64,000 nucleotides of DNA, from contig JBICHN010000001.1 in assembly GCA_043101845.1 (NCBI GenBank), forward strand, positions 100,680 through 164,679. The letters are read 5' to 3'. Of the stretch, positions 17,874 to 26,602 are shown in pieces. Positions within the stretch are counted from its first letter, which is position 1. Each line of letters begins with the position of its first letter. This DNA is from JBICHN01 sp043101845 (GTDB lineage Bacteria; Planctomycetota; Phycisphaerae; Phycisphaerales; UBA5793). Below the pieces are notes generated by a model. That model searched no databases and was not told where the DNA came from. It was given only the letters and a program-made list of their open reading frames with translations. Made by a program: the position numbers and the translations under genes.

Positions 17874-18605
17874 ATGAACATGCGTCGTGGCGTGAATGTC
17901 GCCGCGCTCGTCGCCGGTCTTGCGATCGGCGGGGTGGCGTCGGCGGACATTCTTCTGACCAGTTTCGAGGACCCGGGCGTTTTCCCGGGCGTCCAGTATG
18001 TCGACCTCGGCGATCCGCTCGTCGACCACCCCCTCGCGAACAACCCCGGCGAGCCCTTCGTGAACTGGGCGATGACCGGAACCGAGATCGGGTTCTCCTC
18101 GGCGTACTTCAACACCCGCAACGATGTCGGCCTCACCGACGGCGACTTCGTCGGCGTCACCGACTTCACGGGGACCGTCGGCTCGTACACGAACGGCAGC
18201 CAGGGCTTCCAGATGCAGGACGCCGACGGCGCCATGGAGATGACGACCGACAGCTTCGCGATCGACGCCGTCTTCTCGACGCTCGCCGTCGACATCTACA
18301 TCCGTGAAACCGGCTGGGAAGCCGAAGACCTCGTCAAGGTCACCGTCTTCGCGGACAACACGGAGCTCACGCTTCTCGACACGACCGGCTCGGACATCGA
18401 CGACCTCGGCATCGAAGGCTCGTGGATGACGCTCACGATTGACCTGAGCGCGTACACCAATGCCGCCGCGGTCTTCCGGCTCGACAGCAATTCGAGCAGC
18501 GAAGAGCTGTACATCGACAACATCCGTCTCGTGCCGTCGCCCGCGAGCTTCGCGCTTCTGGGCCTCGGGCTCGCCGGAGCCGGACTCCGCCGTCGTCGCG
18601 CCTGA
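17874..18605 (+). CDS. PEP-CTERM sorting-signal exported protein
   Basis: A 243-residue exported protein. MNMRRGVNVAALVAGLAIGGVASA is a signal peptide. The C-terminus VPSPASFALLGLGLAGAGLRRRRA has the PEP-CTERM layout: a V-P-x-P motif, a hydrophobic helix and a terminal Arg cluster, which is recognised by an exosortase that cleaves and anchors or releases the protein. The body is a beta-rich domain (ILLTSFEDPGVFPGVQYVDL, FRLDSNSSSEELYIDNIRLV) resembling carbohydrate-binding-like jelly rolls. Start at 17874 has a strong GGAGGAG ribosome site. The exosortase gene is not in the window. Function is unknown; such proteins are common in exopolysaccharide-forming bacteria. Confidence 0.85.
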   Translation: MNMRRGVNVAALVAGLAIGGVASADILLTSFEDPGVFPGVQYVDLGDPLVDHPLANNPGEPFVNWAMTGTEIGFSSAYFNTRNDVGLTDGDFVGVTDFTGTVGSYTNGSQGFQMQDADGAMEMTTDSFAIDAVFSTLAVDIYIRETGWEAEDLVKVTVFADNTELTLLDTTGSDIDDLGIEGSWMTLTIDLSAYTNAAAVFRLDSNSSSEELYIDNIRLVPSPASFALLGLGLAGAGLRRRRA

Positions 18606-18642
18606 GCGCGGACCCGGCCCGGAGACTGGTGATCAGATCATG

Positions 18643-18680
18643 ACGAGAGCGTCGCGTTTCGCGCGGCGCTCTCGTTCTTT
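18643..18680 (+). terminator. Rho-independent terminator after the PEP-CTERM gene
   Basis: Nine-base arms ACGAGAGCG (18643-18651) and CGCTCTCGT (18667-18675) enclose a GC-rich loop and are followed by TCTTT. Confidence 0.65.
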
Positions 18681-18776
18681 GCGCGGCGACACCCTCTGAC
18701 CCCAATACAATTCACGCCCGGGAAGCCGGAAGCCCGGGCGGCGGGCGGGCGGTCAGTCGACAGGAGCGACAGGTTC

Positions 18777-19736
18777 ATGCGGTATCGGCGTCTCGGCAGG
18801 TGTGGAATGCAGGTCTCGGTCGTGGGTTTTGGCTCATGGCTCACCGCAAAGCGTCACGGGCAGCCCCGAGCCGACGAGCTCCATCGCGCCGCCTATGAGA
18901 GCGGCGTCAACTTCTTCGATACGGCGAACACCTACGGCAACGGTGAGACCGAAAGCCTCGTCGCCACCGCCCTGGCTCCTTTTCGCCGCGACACCTATGT
19001 GCTCGCCACGAAGGTGTACTTTCCTTACGGCGAACATCCGTTCCCCGGCGTGAACGATCGGGGACTCAGTCGCAAGCACATCTTTGAGCAGTGCCATCGC
19101 TCACTCCGCGAACTCAGGACCGATTACATCGATCTCTACCAATGCCATCGGTTCGACGAAGGTGTGCCGCTCGAAGAAACCTGTCGAGCGATGGCCGATC
19201 TCGTCGCGCAGGGCAAGGTTCTTTACTGGGGGGTGAGCCAGTGGACCGCGGAGCAGATTCGTGACGCGGTCGCCGTGTGCGAAGACCACGACTGGCCGGC
19301 CCCCGTGTCCGATCAGCCGCAGTACAACATGCTCCAGCGTCGCATCGAGGACGATGTGCTCCCGACCTGCATGGAACTCGGCCTCGGCGTGGTCGTGTAC
19401 AGCCCGCTTGCGGAAGGTATCCTCACCGGCAAGTATCGATTGAATCAGGACGCGCCGCGCGACTCCCGCGCCGCCGATGACCTGCAGGGACAGTGGATTC
19501 GAAAGAAACTCACCCGCGAGAACCTCGAGCGCGTCGAGGCGCTGCTGAATCTCGCCGATGGACTCGGGCTCAAGCTCTCGCAACTCGCCGTCGCCTGGTG
19601 CCTGCGCCGGCCCGAGCTTTCGAGCTGCATCATCGGCGCGAGCAAAGTCGAGCAGTTATCCGAGAACCTTCGCGGCGCCGAGGCGGACCTCGACCCCGAT
19701 GTGCTCGATCGCATCAATGTCATTCTCGGCGAATGA
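18777..19736 (+). CDS. Aldo/keto reductase (Kv-beta-like group)
   Basis: A 319-residue NADPH-dependent aldo/keto reductase with a TIM-barrel fold. The catalytic tetrad is visible: Asp and Tyr in FFDTANTYGNGE, Lys in VLATKVYFPYG, and His in LYQCHRFDEG. NADP-binding segments WGVSQWTAEQI, SDQPQYNMLQRRIEDDVLP, VVVYSPLAEGILTGKY and the C-terminal IIGASKVEQLSENL are also present. The layout, with LRELRTDYIDLYQ and GLGVVVYSPLAEG, fits the group related to potassium-channel beta subunits and YghZ. The substrate cannot be told. It lies 40 bases upstream of speA and could be co-transcribed with it. Confidence 0.9.
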   Translation: MRYRRLGRCGMQVSVVGFGSWLTAKRHGQPRADELHRAAYESGVNFFDTANTYGNGETESLVATALAPFRRDTYVLATKVYFPYGEHPFPGVNDRGLSRKHIFEQCHRSLRELRTDYIDLYQCHRFDEGVPLEETCRAMADLVAQGKVLYWGVSQWTAEQIRDAVAVCEDHDWPAPVSDQPQYNMLQRRIEDDVLPTCMELGLGVVVYSPLAEGILTGKYRLNQDAPRDSRAADDLQGQWIRKKLTRENLERVEALLNLADGLGLKLSQLAVAWCLRRPELSSCIIGASKVEQLSENLRGAEADLDPDVLDRINVILGE

Positions 19737-19776
19737 TGGTCGCCGACGGCGTGTCGCCGATGGAAGGGCTTGACGA

Positions 19777-21771
19777 ATGAATTCAACATCGACCACGACC
19801 GCCGCGAATCCGTCGGGCCGGGTCACCGATTCGTCCGGAGCGGAATCCGCAGAGTGGACCGTGACGGACGCGCACGATCATTACGCGGTCGGCGCGTGGG
19901 GGCAGGGCTATTTCTCGATCAACGACTCCGGCCGCGCCACGGTGCGTCCAACGGGAGATCCGTCGGTCGAAGTGGATCTCATGGAAGTCATCGACGGCCT
20001 CGGTGAACGCGGCGTCTATACGCCCGTCCTGCTCCGCTTCAGCGACATTCTCGAGCACCGCATCAATGCGATTAAAGCCGCGTTCGACGGCGCCATGCAG
20101 GAGAACGACTACCACGGCGAATTTCTCGCCGCCTACCCGGTCAAGGTCAATCAGCAGCGGCATGTCGTGGAGGAAGTCTTCGAGTTCGGGGCCCGACATC
20201 GCTTCGGCCTCGAAGCCGGTTCGAAGCCGGAACTCCTCGCGGTGCTCGGCATGACGGCCGATGAACCCGAGCGCATCATCATCTGCAACGGGTTCAAGGA
20301 CGATAAGTACATCGAGGCGATCATCCTCGCCCGCAAGCTCGGACGCACCGTCATTCCGGTCGTCGAGAAGTTCAGCGAACTCGAGCTCATCATCAAATAC
20401 GCCGAACGATACGAAGTGCGCCCGATCATCGGAGCGCGCGTCAAGCTCGCTGCGTCGGGTATCGGGCGCTGGGCGCAGTCCGCCGGCGTGCGCTCAAAGT
20501 TCGGACTCTTCGTGAGCGAAGTGCTCGAGATGTTCGAACGACTCAAGGCGCGGGGCATGGAAGACTGCCTCCAGCTTCTCCATTGCCACATCGGCAGTCA
20601 GATTCACGAGATCCGTAACTTCAAGAACGCGATCAACGAACTTGGGCATGTCTATGTCGAACTCGCGCGGCTCGGCGCCGGATTAAAGTACCTCGATGTG
20701 GGCGGCGGACTCGGCGTCGACTACGACGGCAGCCAGTCGAGCGTCGAGTCGTCCATGAACTACACCCTCGTCGAGTATGCGCGGGACATCGTCTACCGCG
20801 TCATGAGCGTGTGCGATGAGGGAGAGATTCCGCATCCGACGATTGTCGCCGAGTGCGGCCGCGCCATGGTCGCGTACCACAGCGTGCTTATCTTCGATGT
20901 GCTCGGATCGAGCGGCTTCGACCGGTTCTCGGTTCCGGCGAACCTCGATCCGGAGAACACCGGCGAGGAGGAGATTCCGCAGCCGATCTACGACCTCTTC
21001 GACGCGCTCAACGAAGTCAGTCCGACACGACTCGTCTCGTGTTACCACGACGCGATTCAGGCGCGCGACGAAGCGATGAATCTCTTCAATCTCGGCTACA
21101 TGAGCCTGACCCTGCGAAGTCTGGCCGAACGAATCTTCTGGGCGACCTGCGCGAAGATTCGCGACGAGGCTCGACGACTCGAGGAGGTTCCCGAGCAGAT
21201 TCGAGACCTCGAGCATGTCCTGAGCGATACCTACTTCTGCAACTTCTCGCTCTTCCAGTCCATGCCCGACAGTTGGGCGCTCGACCAACTCTTTCCCGTC
21301 ATGCCGATTCACCGGCTCGATGAAGAGCCGACGAGGCAGGCCGTGCTCGCCGACATTACCTGTGATTCGGACGGCAAGGTCGATCGCTTCGTCGGTCGAC
21401 CGGAGCCGACTTCGACGCTCTCGCTGCACCCGCTGAAGCGCGGCGAGACCTACTACCTCGGCGTCTTTCTCGTGGGCGCCTACCAGGAAACACTGGGCGA
21501 TCTCCACAACCTCTTCGGCGACACGCACGCGGCCCATATTCGTATGGACGACGAGGGCGACTGGTACATCGATGAGATTGTCGAAGGCGACACGGCGCGC
21601 GAGGTGCTCGGCTATGTGCAGTACGATGTCGATCGGCTCTACCGCTCGATGCGAAGAGAATGCGAAGGCGCCGTGCGGTCACGACGCATGGCGCCGTCGG
21701 AAACGCGCGTGCTCCTCCAGTTCTACGAGTCCGGACTGAACGGGTACACCTACCTCGAAGGCGACGAGTGA
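19777..21771 (+). CDS. speA: Biosynthetic arginine decarboxylase
   Basis: PLP enzyme that decarboxylates L-arginine to agmatine, first step of the agmatine route to putrescine. The 664-residue length equals that of the SpeA family (about 630-660). The PLP lysine lies in AAYPVKVNQQRHVVEEV; further family blocks are FGLEAGSKPELLAVL, IICNGFKDDKYIE, LLHCHIGSQIHEIRN, YLDVGGGLGVDYDGS and ECGRAMVAYHSVLIFDV. The C-terminal part carries the helical insertion of SpeA (SLFQSMPDSWALDQLFPVMPIHRLDEEP), including the catalytic-site SxPDxWAxxQ segment. GGAAGGG lies upstream of the ATG. The next gene is speB, so the pair forms a putrescine module. Confidence 0.95.
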   Translation: MNSTSTTTAANPSGRVTDSSGAESAEWTVTDAHDHYAVGAWGQGYFSINDSGRATVRPTGDPSVEVDLMEVIDGLGERGVYTPVLLRFSDILEHRINAIKAAFDGAMQENDYHGEFLAAYPVKVNQQRHVVEEVFEFGARHRFGLEAGSKPELLAVLGMTADEPERIIICNGFKDDKYIEAIILARKLGRTVIPVVEKFSELELIIKYAERYEVRPIIGARVKLAASGIGRWAQSAGVRSKFGLFVSEVLEMFERLKARGMEDCLQLLHCHIGSQIHEIRNFKNAINELGHVYVELARLGAGLKYLDVGGGLGVDYDGSQSSVESSMNYTLVEYARDIVYRVMSVCDEGEIPHPTIVAECGRAMVAYHSVLIFDVLGSSGFDRFSVPANLDPENTGEEEIPQPIYDLFDALNEVSPTRLVSCYHDAIQARDEAMNLFNLGYMSLTLRSLAERIFWATCAKIRDEARRLEEVPEQIRDLEHVLSDTYFCNFSLFQSMPDSWALDQLFPVMPIHRLDEEPTRQAVLADITCDSDGKVDRFVGRPEPTSTLSLHPLKRGETYYLGVFLVGAYQETLGDLHNLFGDTHAAHIRMDDEGDWYIDEIVEGDTAREVLGYVQYDVDRLYRSMRRECEGAVRSRRMAPSETRVLLQFYESGLNGYTYLEGDE

Positions 21772-21804
21772 GCCGCGCGAGTGGGCTGAACGAAGGACCG
21801 AAGC

Positions 21805-22704
21805 ATGCCGACCCCTGCGCCGGACTATCCAGAGACGGGCTTCGCTGATCTGCCCGCCGAGTTTCGCGACGCGACCCGCGCGGCCGCGTCGATTCTCCCC
21901 GTTCCTTACGACGCAACGAGCACTTGGAAGAAGGGCGCCGACCGGGGTCCCGCCGCGCTGCTTCAGGCGTCGGTCGAACTCGAACTCTACGACCTTCCGA
22001 CACGAAGCGAGCCCTACCGTCGCGGCATCGCGACGCGACCGCCGGTCCGGCACGACGGCGATCCGGAGTCGCTCGCGACCATCGTGCACCGTGAGACCGC
22101 GGCGGCGCTCGAACGGAATCAGATTCCGATCACTCTCGGTGGGGAACACTCGGTTTCGATCGGCGCCATTCAGGCGGCCGCTGAACATTCCCGCGACCTC
22201 ACCGTGCTGCAGATTGACGCGCACGGCGATACCCGCGAGTCGTACCACGGCTCGACCCACAACCACGCCTGCGTCATGGCCCGCGCCCGCGAGGTCGCGT
22301 CGATCATCCAGGTCGGTCTTCGGGCGGTGGATGTCGTCGAGACCGAGACGATGGATCCGTCGCGCGTGTTCTTCGCTCACGACATCGCGGACCGGCCGGA
22401 CGACGAGTGGATTCCGCGCGTCGTCGACCGGCTGACCGACGAGGTCTATGTCACGATCGATCTCGACGCGTTCGATCCGTCGCTCCTTCCGGCGACGGGG
22501 ACGCCGGAGCCGGGCGGGCTGCAGTGGTGGCCCGTGAACCGACTCCTTCGCGCCGTGTGCCGCCGAAGCCGCGTGGTGGGGTTTGATGTCGTCGAACTGC
22601 TTCCCTCGCCGGGCCAGCACGCGAGTGAATTCATCGCGGCGAAGCTCGTGTATCGATTCCTTGCCGAAATCTTCGCGCAGTCGGGTGGGGACCGGGCGGC
22701 ATGA
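21805..22704 (+). CDS. speB: Agmatinase (ureohydrolase family)
   Basis: Manganese-dependent ureohydrolase that would split agmatine, the product of the upstream SpeA, into putrescine and urea. The 299-residue protein has the three metal-binding blocks of the arginase/agmatinase family: GGEHSVSIGAI (His), VLQIDAHGDTRESYHGSTHNHA (Asp-His-Asp) and VYVTIDLDAFDPSLLPATGTPEPGG (two Asp). The N-terminus SILPVPYDATSTWKKGADRGP is typical of bacterial agmatinases. Arginase cannot be excluded by sequence alone, but adjacency to speA favours agmatinase. Its stop overlaps the start of the next gene by four bases (ATGA). Confidence 0.92.
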   Translation: MPTPAPDYPETGFADLPAEFRDATRAAASILPVPYDATSTWKKGADRGPAALLQASVELELYDLPTRSEPYRRGIATRPPVRHDGDPESLATIVHRETAAALERNQIPITLGGEHSVSIGAIQAAAEHSRDLTVLQIDAHGDTRESYHGSTHNHACVMARAREVASIIQVGLRAVDVVETETMDPSRVFFAHDIADRPDDEWIPRVVDRLTDEVYVTIDLDAFDPSLLPATGTPEPGGLQWWPVNRLLRAVCRRSRVVGFDVVELLPSPGQHASEFIAAKLVYRFLAEIFAQSGGDRAA

Positions 22705-23627
22705 ACTCATTCCGTATGGATGCGAACGATTTTCTCGATCGCGATCGAGTCGAGGCGCACGAGGCGCTCACGCGCTGGCAGTCCGCGCCGGAGCTGCAGT
22801 CAAATCTCGAATCCGAGTGGGACGCGTTCATCCAGCGCGTGGGCGTGGATCGCGAGCCGTTGCTGCTCGACATCGACGGCCTGGGAGCTGCGGTAGCGTT
22901 TCGCAACGCCGATCCGCGCACCTCGCAGGAACCGTACGCGGTCGTCCGTCATCGAAGCTTCGGCATTCAAACTCACACCGACGCCGCGACCCTGGCTCGC
23001 GCGCTTCGCGAAGCGTTCGGCGATTCAGTCTCCCGCGGTATCGTGTACGAGGCCTCCCCGTCGACGACCGAGAAGTTTGACGCGAGTTCGGCGCTCGCCC
23101 GCGCTCCGATTTCCGAGCCCGAAAAGCGCTACCTCGCGGCGCCGATCGTGCAACTTCGCGAGGCGACGCGTCCGCGGTTCGCGAATCGGGTCGTGGCCGA
23201 ACGGGCGACTGATCTCTCGTTCTACGACGAGTACTCCGACGCGTACGACCGATTCCATGAGGCGAAACCGGAGCTGCGGACGCTCGTGCCGAAGGAATCA
23301 CTCGACGACATGCGGAAGTACCTCGAAGCGCGCGGCGTCTACCACATTCGCGTCGATGGCGAATGGGCCGGGATCATCGCCGCCACACCCGATGTCGAGG
23401 TCGGTCTCCGAGGCTGGCGCTTCCGCGAGCGACTGCTCACGGCGAAGTTCCGCGGCCAGAAGCTCGGCCCCGCCTCGCTCGACGCGTTCATCCGCGCGAT
23501 CGAAGCCGCGCCCCGCGATATGCTCTTCGGCGAGATCCACGCGAAGAACACGCCGTCGTACAAGTCCGCCCGGGCGTTGGGACGAGTCGATGTGGGCGGC
23601 TGGTTCTGGCTTGACCTCCCCCGCTGA
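22701..23627 (+). CDS. GNAT-like acetyltransferase domain protein, translationally coupled to speB
   Basis: A 308-residue protein overlapping speB by ATGA. The C-terminal 100 residues look like a GNAT fold: YLEARGVYHIRVDGEWAGIIAATPDVE (strands), LLTAKFRGQKLGPASLDAFIRAI, where RGQKLG resembles the acetyl-CoA pyrophosphate loop (Q/R-x-x-G-x-G/A), and MLFGEIHAKNTPSYKSARALGR like the N-x-x-S-x-x-x-x-x-x-G of GNAT helix 4. The N-terminal 170 residues are less clear, with a DGLGAAVAFRNADPRTSQEPYAVVRHR stretch. Context suggests a substrate linked to polyamine metabolism, for example putrescine or agmatine acetylation; this is inference. An alternative is an unrelated gene that merely shares the operon. 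Confidence 0.68.
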   Translation: MNSFRMDANDFLDRDRVEAHEALTRWQSAPELQSNLESEWDAFIQRVGVDREPLLLDIDGLGAAVAFRNADPRTSQEPYAVVRHRSFGIQTHTDAATLARALREAFGDSVSRGIVYEASPSTTEKFDASSALARAPISEPEKRYLAAPIVQLREATRPRFANRVVAERATDLSFYDEYSDAYDRFHEAKPELRTLVPKESLDDMRKYLEARGVYHIRVDGEWAGIIAATPDVEVGLRGWRFRERLLTAKFRGQKLGPASLDAFIRAIEAAPRDMLFGEIHAKNTPSYKSARALGRVDVGGWFWLDLPR

Positions 23628-23721
23628 CGCCCGGCCGCCGTCTCGATTTCGCCGACTTCCTTTCCTTTTCTCCAAGAACACGACCCGCGAATCGTCTCTG
23701 TTCATGAGGAGCGATTCCGCC

Positions 23722-24252
23722 ATGGTCAACGACCGATATTCACTCCCGCTGCTCGATCGAATCGAAGTCGCGACGCCGTGTCCCATGCGCTGGGAGGATC
23801 TCGAGGGACAAGACGCCCGCGTGCGACACTGCGGGGAATGCGATCTCGATGTGTACAACCTGGCTGCGATGACGCGCGATGAAGCCGAGGCGTTTCTCCG
23901 CGAGCGGCTCGGTCGCGGTCGCGTCTGCGCCGGGATCTACCGCCGGGCGGACGGCACGATCATGACGCGCGACTGCCCCGCTGGACTCGCGGCGCTCCGT
24001 CGAAGCGCGCGGTGGGCATGGGGGCGAACGATCGCGGCGCTCGTCGCCGTGGTGGGCCTCGTCGCCGCCGCCGCCGAACGCTCGGCGCTTCCGGGATTAC
24101 GCTGGTTGCAACCAATCTCCGAAGCGTGCGATCAGATCCGCGCCGAACCCTTCGCGCCCGGCCCGGCGCTCTTCGGAGATATCGCCATCCACGCGCCGGC
24201 GGCGACGAACGGAGCTGGCGGCGTCAGCGCCGGCGAATGTTCCGACTCGTGA
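23722..24252 (+). CDS. Small cysteine-motif protein with one membrane helix, unknown role
   Basis: A 176-residue protein. The N-terminal half has a compact motif, ATPCPMRWEDLEGQDARVRHCGECDLDVYNLAAMTRDEAEAFL, with cysteines at about 19, 38 and 41 followed by VCAGIYRRADGTIMTRDCPAG. This CPMxW...RHCGxCxxxVYNLS pattern is a recurring small domain in planctomycetes and other marine bacteria, presumably metal-binding or redox, with no proven function. One membrane helix follows (TIAALVAVVGLVAAAAE) and an outside tail. Start at 23722 has AGGAG ten bases upstream; an ATG at 23704 is possible. It is followed 25 bases later by another small membrane protein with a zinc ribbon. Confidence 0.7.
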   Translation: MVNDRYSLPLLDRIEVATPCPMRWEDLEGQDARVRHCGECDLDVYNLAAMTRDEAEAFLRERLGRGRVCAGIYRRADGTIMTRDCPAGLAALRRSARWAWGRTIAALVAVVGLVAAAAERSALPGLRWLQPISEACDQIRAEPFAPGPALFGDIAIHAPAATNGAGGVSAGECSDS

Positions 24253-24277
24253 ACGAATGTTCGACCGGAGACCGCCC

Positions 24278-24787
24278 ATGCGCTGGTTTGCGATTGGGTT
24301 CACGATTCCGTTCGCAGCGCTCGTCGGGGTCACGATCTGGCGCGAGATGCTCTTGGACGCGCTCACGACGGACTATGCGATCTGGGTCGCCGATGGAATG
24401 TACGATCGTCTCGACATTGGCGTCATGCTCGTGCTTCTCGGCGTCGCGCCGCCACTCACCGCGATCACGGCCGCGTCTCTGGTTCATCTCGTTTGTCCGC
24501 TCCGGATGTGCGATCGCCGAAGGCCGGGCGTTGCGACTCGCGTCGGCGCCGGCGCGCTCGCGGGACTGGTTGTAATCGCGCTCACCGTGGTCGGACTCGC
24601 GCTCGCGCATGAACAGGTTCCGGACTGGCTCATCCTGATCACCGCCGCGACGACGGGAACCGTCGCCGTGCTCATTTTCTGTCCACGACTGCGCCGCGGT
24701 CACTGCCTCGTCTGCGATTACGATCTCCACGCGTGCGTCGGGACGAATCGATGCCCAGAGTGCGGCGCCATCGCTTCGATGGGCTGA
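24278..24787 (+). CDS. Membrane protein with C-terminal zinc ribbon
   Basis: A 169-residue protein with four predicted membrane helices (WFAIGFTIPFAALVGVTIW, GVMLVLLGVAPPLTAITAASLVH, VGAGALAGLVVIALTVVGLAL and WLILITAATTGTVAVLIFC), ending in a cytoplasmic zinc ribbon CLVCDYDLHACVGTNRCPECG. Four cysteines in two C-x-x-C pairs make up the metal site. Such CxxCxYDL...CPECG tails on small membrane proteins are frequent in Phycisphaerae. Start at 24278 was chosen because GGAG lies seven bases upstream; an ATG at 24257 adds seven residues. Function unknown. Confidence 0.7.
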   Translation: MRWFAIGFTIPFAALVGVTIWREMLLDALTTDYAIWVADGMYDRLDIGVMLVLLGVAPPLTAITAASLVHLVCPLRMCDRRRPGVATRVGAGALAGLVVIALTVVGLALAHEQVPDWLILITAATTGTVAVLIFCPRLRRGHCLVCDYDLHACVGTNRCPECGAIASMG

Positions 24788-24833
24788 CGACTCGAGGCGA
24801 GGCCGACGGGCGCCGGCCGTATACTCCGCCCGC

Positions 24834-25874
24834 ATGTCCTCTCTGCCCGACTCCGTCATCGGCGCCACCGCGGGCGTGACGACCTCGCTCCTGTGGGTCG
24901 CCACTTCCATGTTCTTCACCGCGGCGGGGAAGCGCATCGGCGCGACGGTCGTGAACACGATTCGAATCTTCATCGCGGTCGGTCTGCTCGCGATCACCCA
25001 CCGGTTCCTGTTCGACGCCTGGTACCCGGAGTTGCGTTCACGAGAACTCGTCTTCCTCGCGCTCTCCGGCGTCATCGGATTGAGCATCGGCGATCAGGCG
25101 CTCTTCGTTTCATTCGTATACATCGGACCGCGCCTCGCGACGCTCGTCATGGTGACCTCACCGTTGTGGGCCGCGCTCTTCGCGTGGTTCGCGCTCGGCG
25201 AGACGCTCACGCCAATCGCGATGCTCGGCGTCGGACTCACGATCTTCGGTGTGGCGTGGGTAGTGCTCGAGCGACCGGCGCGAAAGCCGGGGTCATCGAT
25301 CACCGACGCCGAGCGACACGCGGCGCGGTTCTACACGCGCGGCATCGTGCTCGCGACCGTCGGCGCGATCTGCCAGGCCGGCGGACTGCTGCTCAGTAAG
25401 CAGGGCATGGGTCACGGCTCCGAGAATGAGGCGGTGCGCATCGCGCCGCAAGCCGCGACGCTCGTGCGGATGTCGTTCGCCGCGATCGGAGTATTGCCGA
25501 TCTGGTTCGTGAATCACTTCTGGCTGTATCGGTCGCGCGACGCCGACGAGCGACCTCGTGGTCGCTGGACGAGCGGCATGGGTTTCGTCCTCGCGGGCGC
25601 CGTGGCCGGACCCTATCTCGGCGTGTGGCTCTCACTCGTCGCGGCGGACAACGCGCCCGTCGGTGTCGCGCAGACTCTGATTTCGCTCACTCCGGTTTTC
25701 ATCCTGCCGTTCGCCGCGTGGATCAGCAAGGAGCGGATCACCCCCCGCGCGATCGCCGGCGCGGTGATCGCCGTCCTCGGCGCCGCGCTCCTCTTCGTTC
25801 CCGTCGCCGACGACACGACCGACATCCCTCAGCCGCCCGGCGTCCAGGACGGTGGAACCGATTCCGGTATGTAG
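24834..25874 (+). CDS. EamA-family (DMT) transporter
   Basis: A 346-residue inner-membrane protein with ten hydrophobic helices in two EamA repeats. The first repeat holds TSLLWVATSMFFTAAGKRIGATVVNTIRI and SGVIGLSIGDQALFVSFVYIGPRLATLVMVTSPLWAALFAWFALGETLT; the second begins at GIVLATVGAICQAGGLLLSKQGM and ends with ISLTPVFILPFAAWISKERITPRAIAGAVIAVLGAALLF. Members export amino acids or metabolites; substrate unknown. TATACT lies only 8 bases before the ATG and there is no ribosome site, so the message may be leaderless. Its 3' end overlaps the convergent anti-sigma gene by 46 bases. Confidence 0.88.
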   Translation: MSSLPDSVIGATAGVTTSLLWVATSMFFTAAGKRIGATVVNTIRIFIAVGLLAITHRFLFDAWYPELRSRELVFLALSGVIGLSIGDQALFVSFVYIGPRLATLVMVTSPLWAALFAWFALGETLTPIAMLGVGLTIFGVAWVVLERPARKPGSSITDAERHAARFYTRGIVLATVGAICQAGGLLLSKQGMGHGSENEAVRIAPQAATLVRMSFAAIGVLPIWFVNHFWLYRSRDADERPRGRWTSGMGFVLAGAVAGPYLGVWLSLVAADNAPVGVAQTLISLTPVFILPFAAWISKERITPRAIAGAVIAVLGAALLFVPVADDTTDIPQPPGVQDGGTDSGM

Positions 25875-26602
25875 AAGAGATCGAGCAGGCGCGGCTCATC
25901 GAACGGCGTGAGCTCATACATGACGAGCCCGTTGATCTCGTCGCGGAAGACATTGAGCGTTGAGTCGGCCGGGAGTTCCGTCGCCGGTCCGCCCGCCACT
26001 TCAACCCGGTCCGTGAGTACGAGTACGCGCTCGCCGTCAACGGTGGCGAGAATGTAGAGCGTGTCCTCGCTCAGACTGTTCGCGTAGCCGAATCCGGCGG
26101 TGTCGATTCCGTCGGGAAGCTCTTCCGGAATGAGCAGCCCGGTCTTGTAGCGGGCGTAGTACTGGCGATAGAAGTCCGGCCCCGGCTCGCACTCCCATTC
26201 GGCGTCCGGGTTCGCGTAGATCTCGGCGAAGGTCTGGAACGGACGCGGCTCGTACGCGTCGGGCGTCAACGACCGACGGATCGACCACCCGGCGAACAGA
26301 AGCACCGCGAGACAGGCGGCGACCGCAAGGAGTCGCCGCGCCGGCGCCGAATGGGGCCACGAACCAGCGCTCTCCCGTGACGGCGTCGCCACGGACCTGA
26401 CGATCCGGTCGGCCCCGCCGGCGGGCGGCTCAAAGATCGCCGTCAGCCGGGCGTTGAGGCGCTCCTGCTTCGCGAGTTCGGCGCGCAATGCGGGCTCGGC
26501 CTCGAGCCGCGCTTCGAACGCCGTCCGCTCCGACTCGGAGAGCGTGTCATCGAGGTAGGCCTCGAGTGACGAATCAACGGGATGTTCGCGTTCGGAATTC
26601 AT
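25829..26602 (-). CDS. Putative membrane anti-sigma factor
   Basis: A 257-residue protein. Residues about 10-50 (SSLEAYLDDTLSESERTAFEARLEAEPALRAELAKQERL) match the zinc-less anti-sigma N-terminal domain that clamps ECF sigma factors. A single membrane helix follows near residues 88-105 (LLAVAACLAVLLFAGW), then an extracytoplasmic domain of about 150 residues of unknown fold (FQTFAEIYANPDAEWECEPGPDFYRQYYARYKTGLL). The start ATG overlaps the sigma-gene stop by four bases (ATGA), as expected of a sigma/anti-sigma pair. The last 46 bases overlap the convergent EamA gene. Confidence 0.78.
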   Translation of the reverse strand: MNSEREHPVDSSLEAYLDDTLSESERTAFEARLEAEPALRAELAKQERLNARLTAIFEPPAGGADRIVRSVATPSRESAGSWPHSAPARRLLAVAACLAVLLFAGWSIRRSLTPDAYEPRPFQTFAEIYANPDAEWECEPGPDFYRQYYARYKTGLLIPEELPDGIDTAGFGYANSLSEDTLYILATVDGERVLVLTDRVEVAGGPATELPADSTLNVFRDEINGLVMYELTPFDEPRLLDLFYIPESVPPSWTPGG

